A stretch of 64,000 nucleotides of DNA from Solidesulfovibrio magneticus RS-1. GTDB taxonomy: Bacteria; Desulfobacterota; Desulfovibrionia; Desulfovibrionales; Desulfovibrionaceae. Under the pieces are notes generated by a model that saw only the letters and a list, made by a program, of their open reading frames with translations, was not told the origin of the DNA and searched no databases. The DNA lies in NCBI RefSeq assembly GCF_000010665.1, contig NC_012796.1, positions 3,935,501 to 3,999,500 on the forward strand. Reading direction: 5' to 3'. Below are positions 1 to 8,936 of this stretch, piece by piece (the first letter of the stretch is position 1; every line of letters begins with the position of its first letter). Made by a program: the position numbers and the translations under genes.

Positions 1-1892
1 CGGGTGGCCATGGCCCGCAGGGACGGGCAATCCTGGCAGGGGGCGGACAGGCCGTGATAGACCTCGTGGCAGCGCTGGCCGACGATCTCGCCGCGCGAGG
101 CGTACATGCCGCGTAGCGACCGGTTGACGGCCAGGACTTCCATTTCCGGCGACAGCAGGCACACGCCGTCCTGGACGCCGGCAAGCACGGCGTCGAGGAA
201 AAACGTCTTTTCGCGCAGGGCATCGGCCAGCCGCCGGCCATCGGCCAGGGCCGCGCCGAGACGGTCGGCCAAGGCGGCGGCTTCGGCGTTTTTCTCTTCG
301 GCCAGGACGTGCAACTCCTCGGCCCGGCGCTTGAGGGACTGTTCGGCCAGTTTGCGCGGGGTGATGTCGCGGCCCACGGCTTGGTATTCGACCAGTTCGC
401 CGGCGGCGTCGAAGATGGCCCGGCGAGTCCAGCGCTGATAGCGGGCGCGGCCATCGGGCCGCAGCACCCGCACCTCATAGCCGGTGGTGGGCCGGTGGGG
501 ACACAGCGAAGCCACGCGCCGGGCCACCATGGCCGCGTCGTCGGGATGCAAGGCGGGCTGGAAATTCTCGGCCAGGCAGACTTCGGGGGTCTTGCCCCAG
601 TAGCGGGCATAGGCGGCGTTGACGAAAATGAGCCGGCCGGCGGGATCGAAGCGGCAGATGAGTTCGGTCTGGTGTTCGATCAGGGACCGGTAGCCGGCGT
701 CATCGGACGGCCCGCCGGGCACAGCGGCCTGGGGGACGTCGGCACAGGCGCCCTCAAAGCCCGTGGGCTGATCGTAGGCGTCGCGCACGGCCCGCACGGA
801 ACAGGCCAGCCGGCGATAGCCGCCCTCACGCCGCGGTCCTCTCGCCTCGAAAGTCACGGGGTCGGCCTGGGACAGGGCGCGGGGCATAAGCTCGCGCCGG
901 CTTGGTCCGTCCAGGCGCAGGGGATGGGCAGGCTGGCGCGACTGGCGCAGGCAGTCGGCCACGTCGCGGTAGCCGAGCATCCGGGACAAGGCGGCGTTGA
1001 CGGCCACGGGCCGCCCTTGGTGGTCGAGGCGGAAAAGGCCCGTCGCGGCGTTGTCGTAGAGGTCGCGGTAGCGGTCGGCCTGGTCGCGCAACCGGGCCGT
1101 TTCGGCGTCGGACACGATGCCCGACAACACGGCGGCCACGTCGGTCCAGGTCAAAAGGCCGATAAGAAAACCGTCCGGATCGGCGACCACCAGCCGCCCG
1201 GCCCCGGCCCCGTCCATGCCGGCCAGCCCTTCGGCCAGGGGCAGTTGCGGGGCCACCGTGGCCACCGGCGCGCTCATGGCCGCGTCCACCGCCATGTCGC
1301 GAATGTCCGCGCCGCCGGCCAAAAGGCGCACGGCGTCGCGGGCGGTGAAAACGCCGCAAGGCACGTCGTCCCTGGCCACCACCACCCCGCCGACGCCAAG
1401 GCGCGTCATACGGGCCAACACCATGGGCAGGGCTTCGCCAGCCCGGGCCGTGACCACGGTGCGGGTCATGGCGCTGGCCACGGTGCGCTCGGCCAGCTCG
1501 TCCAGGGCCACGCCCAGGCGGGCCACATGAAAGGGCGCGAGCATGCCCACGGCCCGGCCGGCGGCGTCCACCACGGCCAGCCGGCGCGACGGCGCGGCCA
1601 GCAGATGGCGCAAGGCCCCGGGCAGATAGTCGCTTTCCGGCGACACGGCCACCGGGTCCATGACGTCGCGCACGGCCAGATGGGCGGCCTGGACGATGTT
1701 GTGGGTCAGCACCTTGGACAGGCCGCTGGTGGTGACGACGCCAAGGGGGCGGCCGCCGTCAAGGACCAGCGCCTCGCCGGCCCCGGCCCCGAGCAGGGTG
1801 CGGGCGGCCTGGGCGGCGGTGGTCCACAGCCCCAAGGTAATGGGCGCGGCGGGCGGCAGATCGCGCAGCGGCGTCTCGTGCAATTTGGCCAT
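1..1892 (-). CDS. CBS-domain and multi-PAS sensor protein, 3' end outside the window
   Basis: The ATG lies at 1892 and reading continues off the left edge, so about 630 residues are visible and the C-terminus (perhaps a kinase or GGDEF output) is missing. Residues ~1-270 contain four CBS-like repeats (segments such as VRDVMDPVAVSPESD and VASAMTRTVVTARAGEAL), normally adenine-nucleotide-binding modules. Three PAS segments follow: ~280-395 (NAALSRMLGYRDVADC), ~400-520 (FVNAAYARYWGKTPEVCL, ending in a PAC-like EYQAVGRDITPRKLAE) and one from ~555, which contains a C-x2-C-P motif (APCQDCP). No transmembrane segment is visible, so it is probably a cytoplasmic sensor. I infer a signal-transduction role; the output cannot be seen. 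Confidence 0.85.
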   Translation of the reverse strand, partial: MAKLHETPLRDLPPAAPITLGLWTTAAQAARTLLGAGAGEALVLDGGRPLGVVTTSGLSKVLTHNIVQAAHLAVRDVMDPVAVSPESDYLPGALRHLLAAPSRRLAVVDAAGRAVGMLAPFHVARLGVALDELAERTVASAMTRTVVTARAGEALPMVLARMTRLGVGGVVVARDDVPCGVFTARDAVRLLAGGADIRDMAVDAAMSAPVATVAPQLPLAEGLAGMDGAGAGRLVVADPDGFLIGLLTWTDVAAVLSGIVSDAETARLRDQADRYRDLYDNAATGLFRLDHQGRPVAVNAALSRMLGYRDVADCLRQSRQPAHPLRLDGPSRRELMPRALSQADPVTFEARGPRREGGYRRLACSVRAVRDAYDQPTGFEGACADVPQAAVPGGPSDDAGYRSLIEHQTELICRFDPAGRLIFVNAAYARYWGKTPEVCLAENFQPALHPDDAAMVARRVASLCPHRPTTGYEVRVLRPDGRARYQRWTRRAIFDAAGELVEYQAVGRDITPRKLAEQSLKRRAEELHVLAEEKNAEAAALADRLGAALADGRRLADALREKTFFLDAVLAGVQDGVCLLSPEMEVLAVNRSLRGMYASRGEIVGQRCHEVYHGLSAPCQDCPSLRAMAT

Positions 1893-2147
1893 CACGGCTC
1901 CATCGCCCGCTCGCCGCCACGCCGCGCGAGCGGAAGGCTGACTGACGTTATCCTCCTGCCAAGCCCGCACCAAACGCCACCCACAGCCACAGGGCTTGCC
2001 CCTGGGCTATCGGCCGTTCACGGCAACCTCGACAGTCTTTGGCGACCAATGCCGCCCAGAGCCCCAAAACCGGGCTCGCGCCTTCGGATCACTGCAAAAA
2101 AGTGCTGTTTTTTACCACAAAACCTCCCTGTTGGGCCAGCGCCTTTT

Positions 2148-3263
2148 TCAGCCCTCCCCGGCCAGCCGGCGCAACACGCCGGCCAACACGCCGTAATTCC
2201 TGGCCCGGTCATGCGAGGCGCGCACGTAGGCCCGGGCCGCCTCGCCCATGGCCAACCGCCGCTGTCGGTCGCCCAGCAGGGCGTCCACGGCCCGGGTATA
2301 GGCGGCCGGATCGGCCGGAGGCGTAAGGATGCCCGTCTCGCCGTCGGCCACCACCTCGGCAACGCCGCCATCGGCCAGGGCCACCACCGGCAGCCCGGCC
2401 GCCTGGGCTTCCAGGTAGACCATGCCCAGCGACTCCCGCAGGCCCGGAAAGGCGAACACGTCCCCGGCGCTGTAGACCGCGCCGAGCCGCTCCCGGGGCA
2501 CCTGGCCCAGAAAAATGGCCCGACCGGGCAGTTCTTTCGTCGCCAGGGCGGTCAGACGCTCCCGGGTCGGGCCGTCGCCGGCCGCGACCAAGGCGAAGTC
2601 GCGTCCGGCCCGGTGCAGTTCGCCCAGGCGCTCAAAAAGAAAAGTCAGACTCTCGGTCTTGACGTCGTCGCGGAACATGGCCGCCGTGACGACAACCGGC
2701 CGGATCCCCACGCCCCACTGCCGGCGCAGCTCCCGCCGGGCCTCGGGGTCAAAGGCGAAGGCCTCGGGGTCGATGCCCGGCCGCACGTAGCCCAGGCGCT
2801 CCCGGGGCAGCAGGCGCTGCAAATTCTCCACGTCCAGCCGACGGTTGGACACGACCAGATCGGCGGCCAGAAGCGCGCGGCGGTTGAGTTCGTAGCCCAG
2901 GCGCGTTTTGAGCCTGCGGCGTTGCTTGGTTGAGAACACGCCCTGGAAGACCACGTAGGGGATGCCGAGCTCCCGGGCCACGTAGGGGCCGATGACATCG
3001 GGGGACTTGTAATAGGCGTGGTAGGTGAGAAAAAGCCTGGCCTTGGCCCGGGAGGCCGCCTCCAGGGCGGCCCGGCGGGCGAAAAGGGCCTCGATCCAGA
3101 GCCTGGGGCGGCACGACAGCCAGCGCGCCCGAAAGCGGCTGGCCACGGTGAGCTTTATGCCCTGGTCCGTGAGCGCGGCGGCCAGCTCCCGGCCGATGGT
3201 GCGGTCCCCGGACGGATCGGGATGGTCCAAGGGCTTAAACGGCGCGTAAAAGGCGACGTTCAC
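2148..3263 (-). CDS. Glycosyltransferase, GT4-type (GT-B fold)
   Basis: 371 aa from a GTG start whose GTGA overlaps the TGA of the upstream glycosyltransferase, indicating translational coupling. The frame stays open further upstream, but that reading yields only arginine/proline-rich shadow sequence. The N-terminus NVAFYAPFKPLDHPDPSGDR begins the first Rossmann half. The C-terminal half carries the GT4 donor-site motif FPGLRESLGMVYLEAQAAG (E-x7-E pattern) and a following GGVAEVVADGETG loop. The family transfers sugars from nucleotide-sugar donors to lipid-linked or surface glycans. Acceptor and sugar cannot be read from the sequence. It forms a transcription unit with the two genes upstream on this strand. 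Confidence 0.9.
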   Translation of the reverse strand: MNVAFYAPFKPLDHPDPSGDRTIGRELAAALTDQGIKLTVASRFRARWLSCRPRLWIEALFARRAALEAASRAKARLFLTYHAYYKSPDVIGPYVARELGIPYVVFQGVFSTKQRRRLKTRLGYELNRRALLAADLVVSNRRLDVENLQRLLPRERLGYVRPGIDPEAFAFDPEARRELRRQWGVGIRPVVVTAAMFRDDVKTESLTFLFERLGELHRAGRDFALVAAGDGPTRERLTALATKELPGRAIFLGQVPRERLGAVYSAGDVFAFPGLRESLGMVYLEAQAAGLPVVALADGGVAEVVADGETGILTPPADPAAYTRAVDALLGDRQRRLAMGEAARAYVRASHDRARNYGVLAGVLRRLAGEG

Positions 3264-4531
3264 AAGGCGGCGTCCCGGGCGAAACGCCCCGGCGGATCGC
3301 CGGCATGGGCGGCGAACACGGCGGCCAGCCGCCGGATGTTGGCAACGTTGTCGAATTCCCGGCCGACCAGCTCCCGGGCGGCGGCGGCCAGCCTGCCGGC
3401 CAGGGCCGGGTCGGCCAGCAGCCGGCGCAGGTTGGCGGCCAGGGCGGCCGGGTCGTCGGGATCGCACGTCAGCGCCGTTTCACCATGTATCGCCAGCTCC
3501 GGCAGGGCCGAGACGTTGGTGGCGGCCACGGGCAGCCCCATGGCCATGGCCTCGACCAGGACGTTGGGCACGCCGTCGCGGTCGCCGTTTTGCAGCACCC
3601 GGCAGCCGATGACAAAGGCGTGGGCGGCCCGGTACAGCGCGACAACCTGTTCGTGGGGCATTGCGCCGTGGAAGCGCACCCGGTCGGCCAGTCCCAGGCG
3701 CGCCGCCTGTTCGGCCAACGCCGTGGCGTCTTCGCCCGCGCCCACGAGGTCGTAGGTGAAATCGACCCCCTCCCGGGCCAGAAGGCCCAGGGCGTCCAGC
3801 ACGGTGTCCAGGCCCTTCTTGGCAGTGAGCCGGGCCACGGTCAAAAGCCGCCAGGGCGGGCCGGCGGCCGGCCGGGCGGCCGCGCCGTCAAAAAGCGTCA
3901 GGTCGATGCCGTGGTAGACCGGAAAAATGGGCGTGCCGTTTGGCGAGAGTTTTTTCAGGTACGCGGCGTTGGCCTGGGTGCAGGTGACGACAAAGGCGGC
4001 CCGGCCGATCTTTTCGGCCAGCCGCTCGGGGCGCTGGGTCCAGACGTCCTTGGCGTGGCCGGTGAAGCTCACGGGCGCATCGGCCATAAGCCCGGCGTAC
4101 ATGGCTACCGACGTGGGCGAATGGGCGAAATGGGCATGGAGATGGGGCGCTTCGCCCGGGCGCAAGGCCTCGTCGCACAGCAACCCGGCCTGGAGCAAAT
4201 GCTTGACCGTGGCCGATTTGGGCGCTTCGAAAAAGTGGCGCAGCATGAGGCCGGCGGCTTTGAGATAGCCGGCCGGCCGGGACACAGCCGTGCGGAGGTT
4301 GGCGGCCACAAGCCGCCCCAGGGCCGGCAGCATGGCCTCGGGCAGATAGACCACCTCGGCCTGGATGCGCCCCACCGAGGCGTGGCTGAAGTTCTCGCGC
4401 GGCTGTCGCATGGACACGATGCGCACGCTAAAGCCCTGGCGCTCCAGCAGCTCGATCTCGTTGGAAATAAACGTCTCGGAGATCCGGGGATACCCCTTGA
4501 GCACCATCACCAGCACCGGCTTTGCCGTCAT
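3260..4531 (-). CDS. Glycosyltransferase, GT4-type (WcaL/AmsK-like)
   Basis: 423 aa. The N-terminus (VMVLKGYPRISETFISNEI) has the YPRxSETFI signature of colanic-acid/amylovoran-type GT4 enzymes. The central LHAHFAH segment and the C-terminal GDRDGVPNVLVEAMAMGLP motif supply the E-x7-E donor-binding site. It starts 9 bp after the end of the disulfide oxidoreductase gene and overlaps the next glycosyltransferase by 4 bp. The two probably act successively in exopolysaccharide or LPS decoration. No polymerase or flippase lies nearby, so the product is unknown. Confidence 0.92.
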   Translation of the reverse strand: MTAKPVLVMVLKGYPRISETFISNEIELLERQGFSVRIVSMRQPRENFSHASVGRIQAEVVYLPEAMLPALGRLVAANLRTAVSRPAGYLKAAGLMLRHFFEAPKSATVKHLLQAGLLCDEALRPGEAPHLHAHFAHSPTSVAMYAGLMADAPVSFTGHAKDVWTQRPERLAEKIGRAAFVVTCTQANAAYLKKLSPNGTPIFPVYHGIDLTLFDGAAARPAAGPPWRLLTVARLTAKKGLDTVLDALGLLAREGVDFTYDLVGAGEDATALAEQAARLGLADRVRFHGAMPHEQVVALYRAAHAFVIGCRVLQNGDRDGVPNVLVEAMAMGLPVAATNVSALPELAIHGETALTCDPDDPAALAANLRRLLADPALAGRLAAAARELVGREFDNVANIRRLAAVFAAHAGDPPGRFARDAAL

Positions 4532-4540
4532 CGTCGTTCC

Positions 4541-5983
4541 TTATCCCCGATAGCCGAACAGCAGGCGCAGCACGCGCCGGGTCAATCCGGAAAAAAGTTT
4601 TGCCTCAAGGGGCCGGCCAGCGGCCCGTTTGCCGGTCTCGGCCAGGGTCGGATAGGGCAGCACCGTGCCGGCCAGGGTGGACAGCCCGACCTTGCCGGCC
4701 TTGGCCGCCAGCCACAGGGCCAGCTGTTCCCCGGCTCCGGCCCCGGCGATACCCACGCCAAGCAGCCGCCCCCCCTTGCCGAGCACCAGCTTGACCAGCC
4801 CTTCGGGCGTCCCGGCCGCCCTGGCCCGGTCATTGCCGGCGTAGGGCTCGGCCACCACCGTATGGGCGATGCCGGCGGCCACGGCCTGGGCCTGCGTCAG
4901 CCCGGCGGCGGCCAGGCCCGGGTCGCTGTACACGCCGCGCGGCATGAAGCCGTAGGCGGCCTGCCTGGGCAGTCGGAACACCGCCCCGGCCAGGACCACG
5001 CCGCCTTCGTAGCCGGCGGCATGGGTGAACTGGTGCTCGCCCGTCACGTCCCCGGCCCCGAACACGTGGGGCAGGTTGGTGCGCAGCCGCCCGTCCAGCA
5101 CAAGGCCCTTTTTTGTATGGGCAATGCCCACGGCGTCAAGGCCCAGGGCGTCGGTATTGGGCGTTCGTCCCTGGGCCACGAGAATAACCTCGGCGGCGAC
5201 GGTTTCCCGCGCCCCCCCCTGCTCCACCGTGACCGTGCGCAGCCCGGCCGGGTCCGGCCCGACCACGCTGGCGACCTTGGCTCCCAACAGGAGCCGCACG
5301 CCGTCGGCGGCCAGCCCTGCCTCGACCACCTGAGCCAGGTCCGGGTCTTCCTTGGACAGCAGCCGGCCGCTTCGCTGGATGATGGTCACCCGGCTGCCCA
5401 GGCGGGCGAAAGCCTGCCCCATCTCGGCCGCGATGGCCCCGCCGCCAAGGATCACCAGGGACTCCGGGAGCCCTGGCAGCGAAAACAGTTCGCGATTGGT
5501 GACATACCCCGCCTCGGCCAGCCCCGGGATGTCCGGCACGGCGGCCCGCGATCCGGCGGCGATGACGATGCGGTCGGCCGTTAGCGTCTCGCCGTACACC
5601 TCCAGGCTGTTGGCGTCGCGAAACCGGGCCTGGCCGAAGCGGACCGTGACGCCCAGGCCCGTGAACCGGGCCACGGAGTCATGCTCCTGGATGCCGGCGA
5701 TCACCGCCTCGATGCGTCGGCGCACGGCGGCGAAATCCACCGGAGGGAGGGCCATGGCCGGCAGGCCGAAAGCCTCGGCCCGGGCGGCCATGTGACGCGC
5801 TCGGGCGGTCTCAAGCAGCGTCTTGCTCGGCACGCAGCCATAGTGCAGACAGTCGCCGCCCAGGGCCGGCTCGGCCTCGATGAGCAGCGTTTTCACGCCC
5901 AGCCGCCCGGCCCCGGCGGCCACGGTCAGCCCGGCCGCGCCGCCGCCGATGACGGCCAGATCGTAATGTCCCCGGTGTCCCAT
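4541..5983 (-). CDS. FAD/NAD(P)-dependent disulfide oxidoreductase, mercuric reductase-like
   Basis: 480 aa, class I pyridine-nucleotide disulfide oxidoreductase. The N-terminal FAD motif VIGGGAAGLTVAAGAG is followed by the redox-active pair C45/C50 in GGDCLHYGCVPSKTLL. A second Rossmann motif (VILGGGAIAAEMGQA) and the FAD-closing FGAGDVTG segment follow, and the dimerisation domain ends with a VLPYPTLAETGKRAAGRP stretch as in MerA-like flavoproteins. The N-terminal metal-binding domain and the C-terminal vicinal cysteines of true MerA are absent, so mercury reduction is unlikely. The substrate is unknown. It is the first gene of a unit with the two glycosyltransferases downstream, 9 bp away; a functional link to them is not evident. 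Confidence 0.9.
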   Translation of the reverse strand: MGHRGHYDLAVIGGGAAGLTVAAGAGRLGVKTLLIEAEPALGGDCLHYGCVPSKTLLETARARHMAARAEAFGLPAMALPPVDFAAVRRRIEAVIAGIQEHDSVARFTGLGVTVRFGQARFRDANSLEVYGETLTADRIVIAAGSRAAVPDIPGLAEAGYVTNRELFSLPGLPESLVILGGGAIAAEMGQAFARLGSRVTIIQRSGRLLSKEDPDLAQVVEAGLAADGVRLLLGAKVASVVGPDPAGLRTVTVEQGGARETVAAEVILVAQGRTPNTDALGLDAVGIAHTKKGLVLDGRLRTNLPHVFGAGDVTGEHQFTHAAGYEGGVVLAGAVFRLPRQAAYGFMPRGVYSDPGLAAAGLTQAQAVAAGIAHTVVAEPYAGNDRARAAGTPEGLVKLVLGKGGRLLGVGIAGAGAGEQLALWLAAKAGKVGLSTLAGTVLPYPTLAETGKRAAGRPLEAKLFSGLTRRVLRLLFGYRG

Positions 5984-6037
5984 GTCCGCCTCCTTGGAGC
6001 GTGTCCCGTCGGCCGCGTCCCCCGGCGGTGCGTCATT

Positions 6038-6134
6038 CCAATTCTATTGCCAAAGCGAAACTACATGGCAAATGCGTGTTGATATGATTGTATATTTATC
6101 AAACATAACTGTCGTTATGTTTGATATGAGGCAT
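6038..6134. repeat. 97-bp AT-rich dispersed repeat, copy 1, with hairpin
   Basis: This segment matches 48346-48443 along its whole length (shared blocks include CCAATTCT, AAAGCGAAAC, GTTGATATGATTG and AACATAACTGTCGTTAT). It ends in a perfect 13-bp stem, TATCAAACATAAC, with a TGTC loop (6097-6126). It abuts the stop codon of the FkbM gene and ends about 55 bp from the start of the disulfide oxidoreductase gene. It could serve as a terminator for the minus-strand FkbM gene, but full-length similarity to the second copy suggests a small mobile or REP-like element. It is much richer in A+T than its surroundings. Confidence 0.8.
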
Positions 6135-7264
6135 TACTGCGGCTGGACGTAGAGCACTGTTTCGAAGACGCAGGCCGTGTGGTGGCCCAGATAAAAGCGG
6201 CTGTCCGGAAGGATGCTCTTGATGAAAAGCGGGATGGCGAACAGGTCGTCCGGCAAGTGGTAGAGGGAGATGGCCAGTCTGGGCTTGTGGCGGGCCAGGG
6301 TTTTCACGGCCGCTCGCAAGACCTGCTGCTCGGCCCCTTCCACGTCGAGTTTGAGAAAATCGACCTTGTCCAGGGCATTTTCCCGCACAAAATCATCAAC
6401 GGTCGTCATCTCGCAGGTGACGTTCCCCGTCTGGTCGTCCTTGACGCGAGAGCCTGAACCGCTCGACGCAAAACTGACGGATGTCTTCTCGCTCCACAAC
6501 CCCAGTGGGATCAGCCGAAAATGCCGACAGTCTTCCCGGTCTTGGATTTGATTGTAGGCGTCCACGAAACCCATGGGATCGGGCTCGAATCCGTAGAGGC
6601 AGCCCTTCTCGCCAATACTGGCGCAAAAGGCCAACTGCGAATTGATGCAGCGGGATATCCCGCCGTCGATGATCACATCGCCCTTGTGGGGACGAACTTT
6701 GGGATGGTAATATTCATTGTAATTCGAGACGCGAAACCAGCCGATATTGCCTGTCGTCAAAGCGCGAACCCGGGAGGCAAAGACTTCCTGGCTTTCCCTG
6801 TCGTCAAACAGCTCGAAAACGCTTTCCAGTTCCTTTTTGTATTCCTCATAGTACCTTGGCAGACACGTGGCCGTGCTGTCGTCATGCGGCATGGGCATAT
6901 AGACATAAAAGGCATTGAATCCCAATGTTTTCAAAGCGCAAACGCCGGCAGACAGCTTGCTCCATTCGTACTGGGGAAAAATCATCACGATATCGGCGTC
7001 AAGGGGAAACTTGTCCTTGAAAAGACTGCGCACCGGCAGGCTCTTTGCCCCGGAACCAAGATTGCCCGCTATCTCCCTTGGCGTCTTGTGGTTGTGATCA
7101 ACGACAATAAAATCGCTGCACGAGGTGTAGAACCAGTCCCCAAGCATGGCCGCCGCCTGGGAAAGATCCTTGTGAAAACACACGGCCACGACGCGGCGAG
7201 ACCACACCGGATAACCAAAAGGCCTCCAAAGAGGCACTTCCTTGAGCATCTTTTTGAGCGACAT
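6134..7264 (-). CDS. FkbM-family methyltransferase with unrecognised N-terminal domain
   Basis: 376 aa, starting at MSLKKMLKEVPLW behind a GGGGAG site; eight codons further upstream are open but lack a better site. The C-terminal ~180 residues are a class I SAM-dependent methyltransferase of the FkbM type: DGGISRCINSQLAFC (degenerate motif I), YGFEPDPMGF, VDDFVRE and KLDVEGAEQQVLRAA. Residues ~1-170 contain hydrophobic strands such as DADIVMIFPQYEW and resemble nothing I can name. FkbM proteins usually O-methylate glycans or secondary metabolites. The gene is visibly lower in G+C than its neighbours, has less biased codon use and is followed by a repeat element, which suggests acquisition. 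Confidence 0.85.
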   Translation of the reverse strand: MSLKKMLKEVPLWRPFGYPVWSRRVVAVCFHKDLSQAAAMLGDWFYTSCSDFIVVDHNHKTPREIAGNLGSGAKSLPVRSLFKDKFPLDADIVMIFPQYEWSKLSAGVCALKTLGFNAFYVYMPMPHDDSTATCLPRYYEEYKKELESVFELFDDRESQEVFASRVRALTTGNIGWFRVSNYNEYYHPKVRPHKGDVIIDGGISRCINSQLAFCASIGEKGCLYGFEPDPMGFVDAYNQIQDREDCRHFRLIPLGLWSEKTSVSFASSGSGSRVKDDQTGNVTCEMTTVDDFVRENALDKVDFLKLDVEGAEQQVLRAAVKTLARHKPRLAISLYHLPDDLFAIPLFIKSILPDSRFYLGHHTACVFETVLYVQPQ

Positions 7265-7514
7265 GGACTCCCCTTGCCTCGACGGCAATCATGACGTCGC
7301 CTTAGGGCAGGCGGCTACAGCACCATTGGCATAAAAAACCTGCCATAGCCATGGTCGAAAGGCAAACCGCCCGGCAACAGGGCAGGACAGGTTGCACAAC
7401 AAGGCCTACGCGCCCCTTTCCCGCCGCCCCTATGGCAAACGCCAAATCCATGGTACGCCAAAGCTCCCCAAGTCCAACCGCCGGCCCGTGACGGCCGGCC
7501 CACGAGGTGTACCC

Positions 7515-8849
7515 ATGACGACCCTTGCCTACGATCTGGCCGTCATCGGCGGCGGCCCGGCCTGCGGCCCGGCGGCCAGGGCCTGCCGCGAGGCCGGCTG
7601 GTCCGTGTGCGTCATCGAATCAGGTCTGCTCGGCGGCGTGTGCCCCCACACCGGCTGCAACCCGAAAAAAATCCTCATGGGGCCGGCCGAGGCCGTAGCC
7701 ATGGCCCGCCACCTGGCCGGCAAGGGGCTGGCCGGCGAACCCCGGCCCGACTGGCCGGCCATGGCCGCCTTCACCCGCACCTTCACCGAACCCGTGGCCC
7801 CCTGGCTGGCGAACGACTACGCCAAGCGCGGCATAGACGTCCTGCACACCCGGGCCGCCTTCACCGGGCCGCGCACCTTGCGGGCCGGCGAAAAAACCAT
7901 CGAGGCAAAAAAAATCCTTATCGCCGTGGGAGCCACCCACCAGCGCTTCGACTTCCCGGGCGTGGAGCACCTGGCCACCAGCGACGACTTCCTGGCCCTG
8001 ACTAGGCTTCCGGCCCGCATCGTCTTTGTCGGCGGCGGCTTTGTCGCCTTCGAACTGGCCCATCTGGCCACCGCCTGCGGCGCGCGGGCGACCATCCTCA
8101 CCCATGGCGACGCCGCCCTGCGCCGCTTCGACGCCGACCTCGTGGCCCGGCTGGTGGCCGCCACCGAATCCATGGGCATCGCCGTGCGCTTCAACTCCCC
8201 GGTGGCGCGCATCGACAAGGAGTCCCAGGGACTTTGCGTGAGCGGCCCGGGTTTCTCCCTGGCCGCCGACATGGCCGTCAACGCCGCCGGCCGGCCGCCC
8301 CAACTGGCCGGGCTTGGCCTGGACGCGGCCGGCGTGGCCGCGACCCGCTCCGGCGTCACGGTCAACGACCAGCTGCAAAGCGTCACCAATCCCGACGTTT
8401 ACGCCGCCGGGGACTGCCTGAATTCGCCCTACGCGCTGACCCCCACGGCCGATCTGGAAAGCCGGGTCGTGGCCGCCAATCTCCTGGGAACGCCCACGGC
8501 CATCGACCGCACGGGTACGCCAAGCGCCCTTTTCACCCAGCCGCCGCTCGCCATGTGCGGGCTGACCGAAGCTGACTGCCAGGCGCGCGGCCTGGCCTAC
8601 GTGAAAAAGGAATACGACCTGGCCGACAGCTTCCCCTGGCAGCGCCTGGGCGAAACCGTGGGCTGGTCCAAGACGCTGGTGTCGCCGGACAACGACCGCA
8701 TCCTCGGCGCGCATATCCTGGGCCACGCCGCCGAGGAAGTGATAAACGTCGTGGCCCTGGCCATGCGCCAGGGACTGCCGGCCTCGGCCCTGCGCCAAGG
8801 CATTTGGACCTATCCGACCTGCGGCTATTATTTGCGGTATATGTTCTGA
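7515..8849 (+). CDS. FAD-dependent NAD(P)-disulfide oxidoreductase, glutathione-reductase-like
   Basis: 444 aa. The start was chosen at ATG 7515 behind GAGGTG; the open frame upstream (from 7392) looks non-coding. The FAD motif AVIGGGPACGPAARAC is unusual in having PAC in place of the common GxGxxG spacing. The redox pair is C43/C48 in GGVCPHTGCNPKKIL. An NAD(P) motif (FVGGGFVAFELAHLA) and the YAAGDCLNSP FAD loop follow. The last segment, GIWTYPTCGYYLRYMF, lacks the usual catalytic HPT(x)E: it reads YPTCGY, so reductive chemistry may differ from glutathione reductase. Monocistronic; a strong double hairpin follows the stop. Confidence 0.88.
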   Translation: MTTLAYDLAVIGGGPACGPAARACREAGWSVCVIESGLLGGVCPHTGCNPKKILMGPAEAVAMARHLAGKGLAGEPRPDWPAMAAFTRTFTEPVAPWLANDYAKRGIDVLHTRAAFTGPRTLRAGEKTIEAKKILIAVGATHQRFDFPGVEHLATSDDFLALTRLPARIVFVGGGFVAFELAHLATACGARATILTHGDAALRRFDADLVARLVAATESMGIAVRFNSPVARIDKESQGLCVSGPGFSLAADMAVNAAGRPPQLAGLGLDAAGVAATRSGVTVNDQLQSVTNPDVYAAGDCLNSPYALTPTADLESRVVAANLLGTPTAIDRTGTPSALFTQPPLAMCGLTEADCQARGLAYVKKEYDLADSFPWQRLGETVGWSKTLVSPDNDRILGAHILGHAAEEVINVVALAMRQGLPASALRQGIWTYPTCGYYLRYMF

Positions 8850-8861
8850 GGAGGAAGAGAA

Positions 8862-8909
8862 GATCGGGGCGCTGCCCCGATCCCCGCCGGGGGGCCTTAG
8901 GCCCCCCGG
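8862..8909. terminator. Double GC hairpin between convergent genes
   Basis: The first stem is GATCGGGGC/GCCCCGATC (8862-8882) and the second is CCGGGGGGCC-TTA-GGCCCCCCGG (8887-8909). It lies between the convergent stops at 8849 and 8937, so it could end transcription from both sides. The second hairpin resembles the GC-rich repeat family found elsewhere in the window. Confidence 0.65.
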
Positions 8910-8936
8910 ATCCCCCATCCTGTATGGGTCGGCGTG

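Noticed and set aside
2096-2113. AAAAAA-GTGCTG-TTTTTT as a terminator
   Set aside because: The stem would be only A-T pairs with no GC clamp, and no gene end is near on a strand it would serve.
309-2933. 874-aa plus-strand open frame over the PAS sensor and glycosyltransferase
   Set aside because: It crosses two real genes on the minus strand, is Gly/His/Gln-rich with no domain, and is a GC-content shadow. Similar long frames at 3305-5584, 34198-36012, 40443-43052 and 60105-61499 were dropped for the same reason.
4541-5983. True mercuric reductase (merA)
   Set aside because: The N-terminal metal-binding domain and the C-terminal Cys-Cys pair are absent, and no other mer genes are near.
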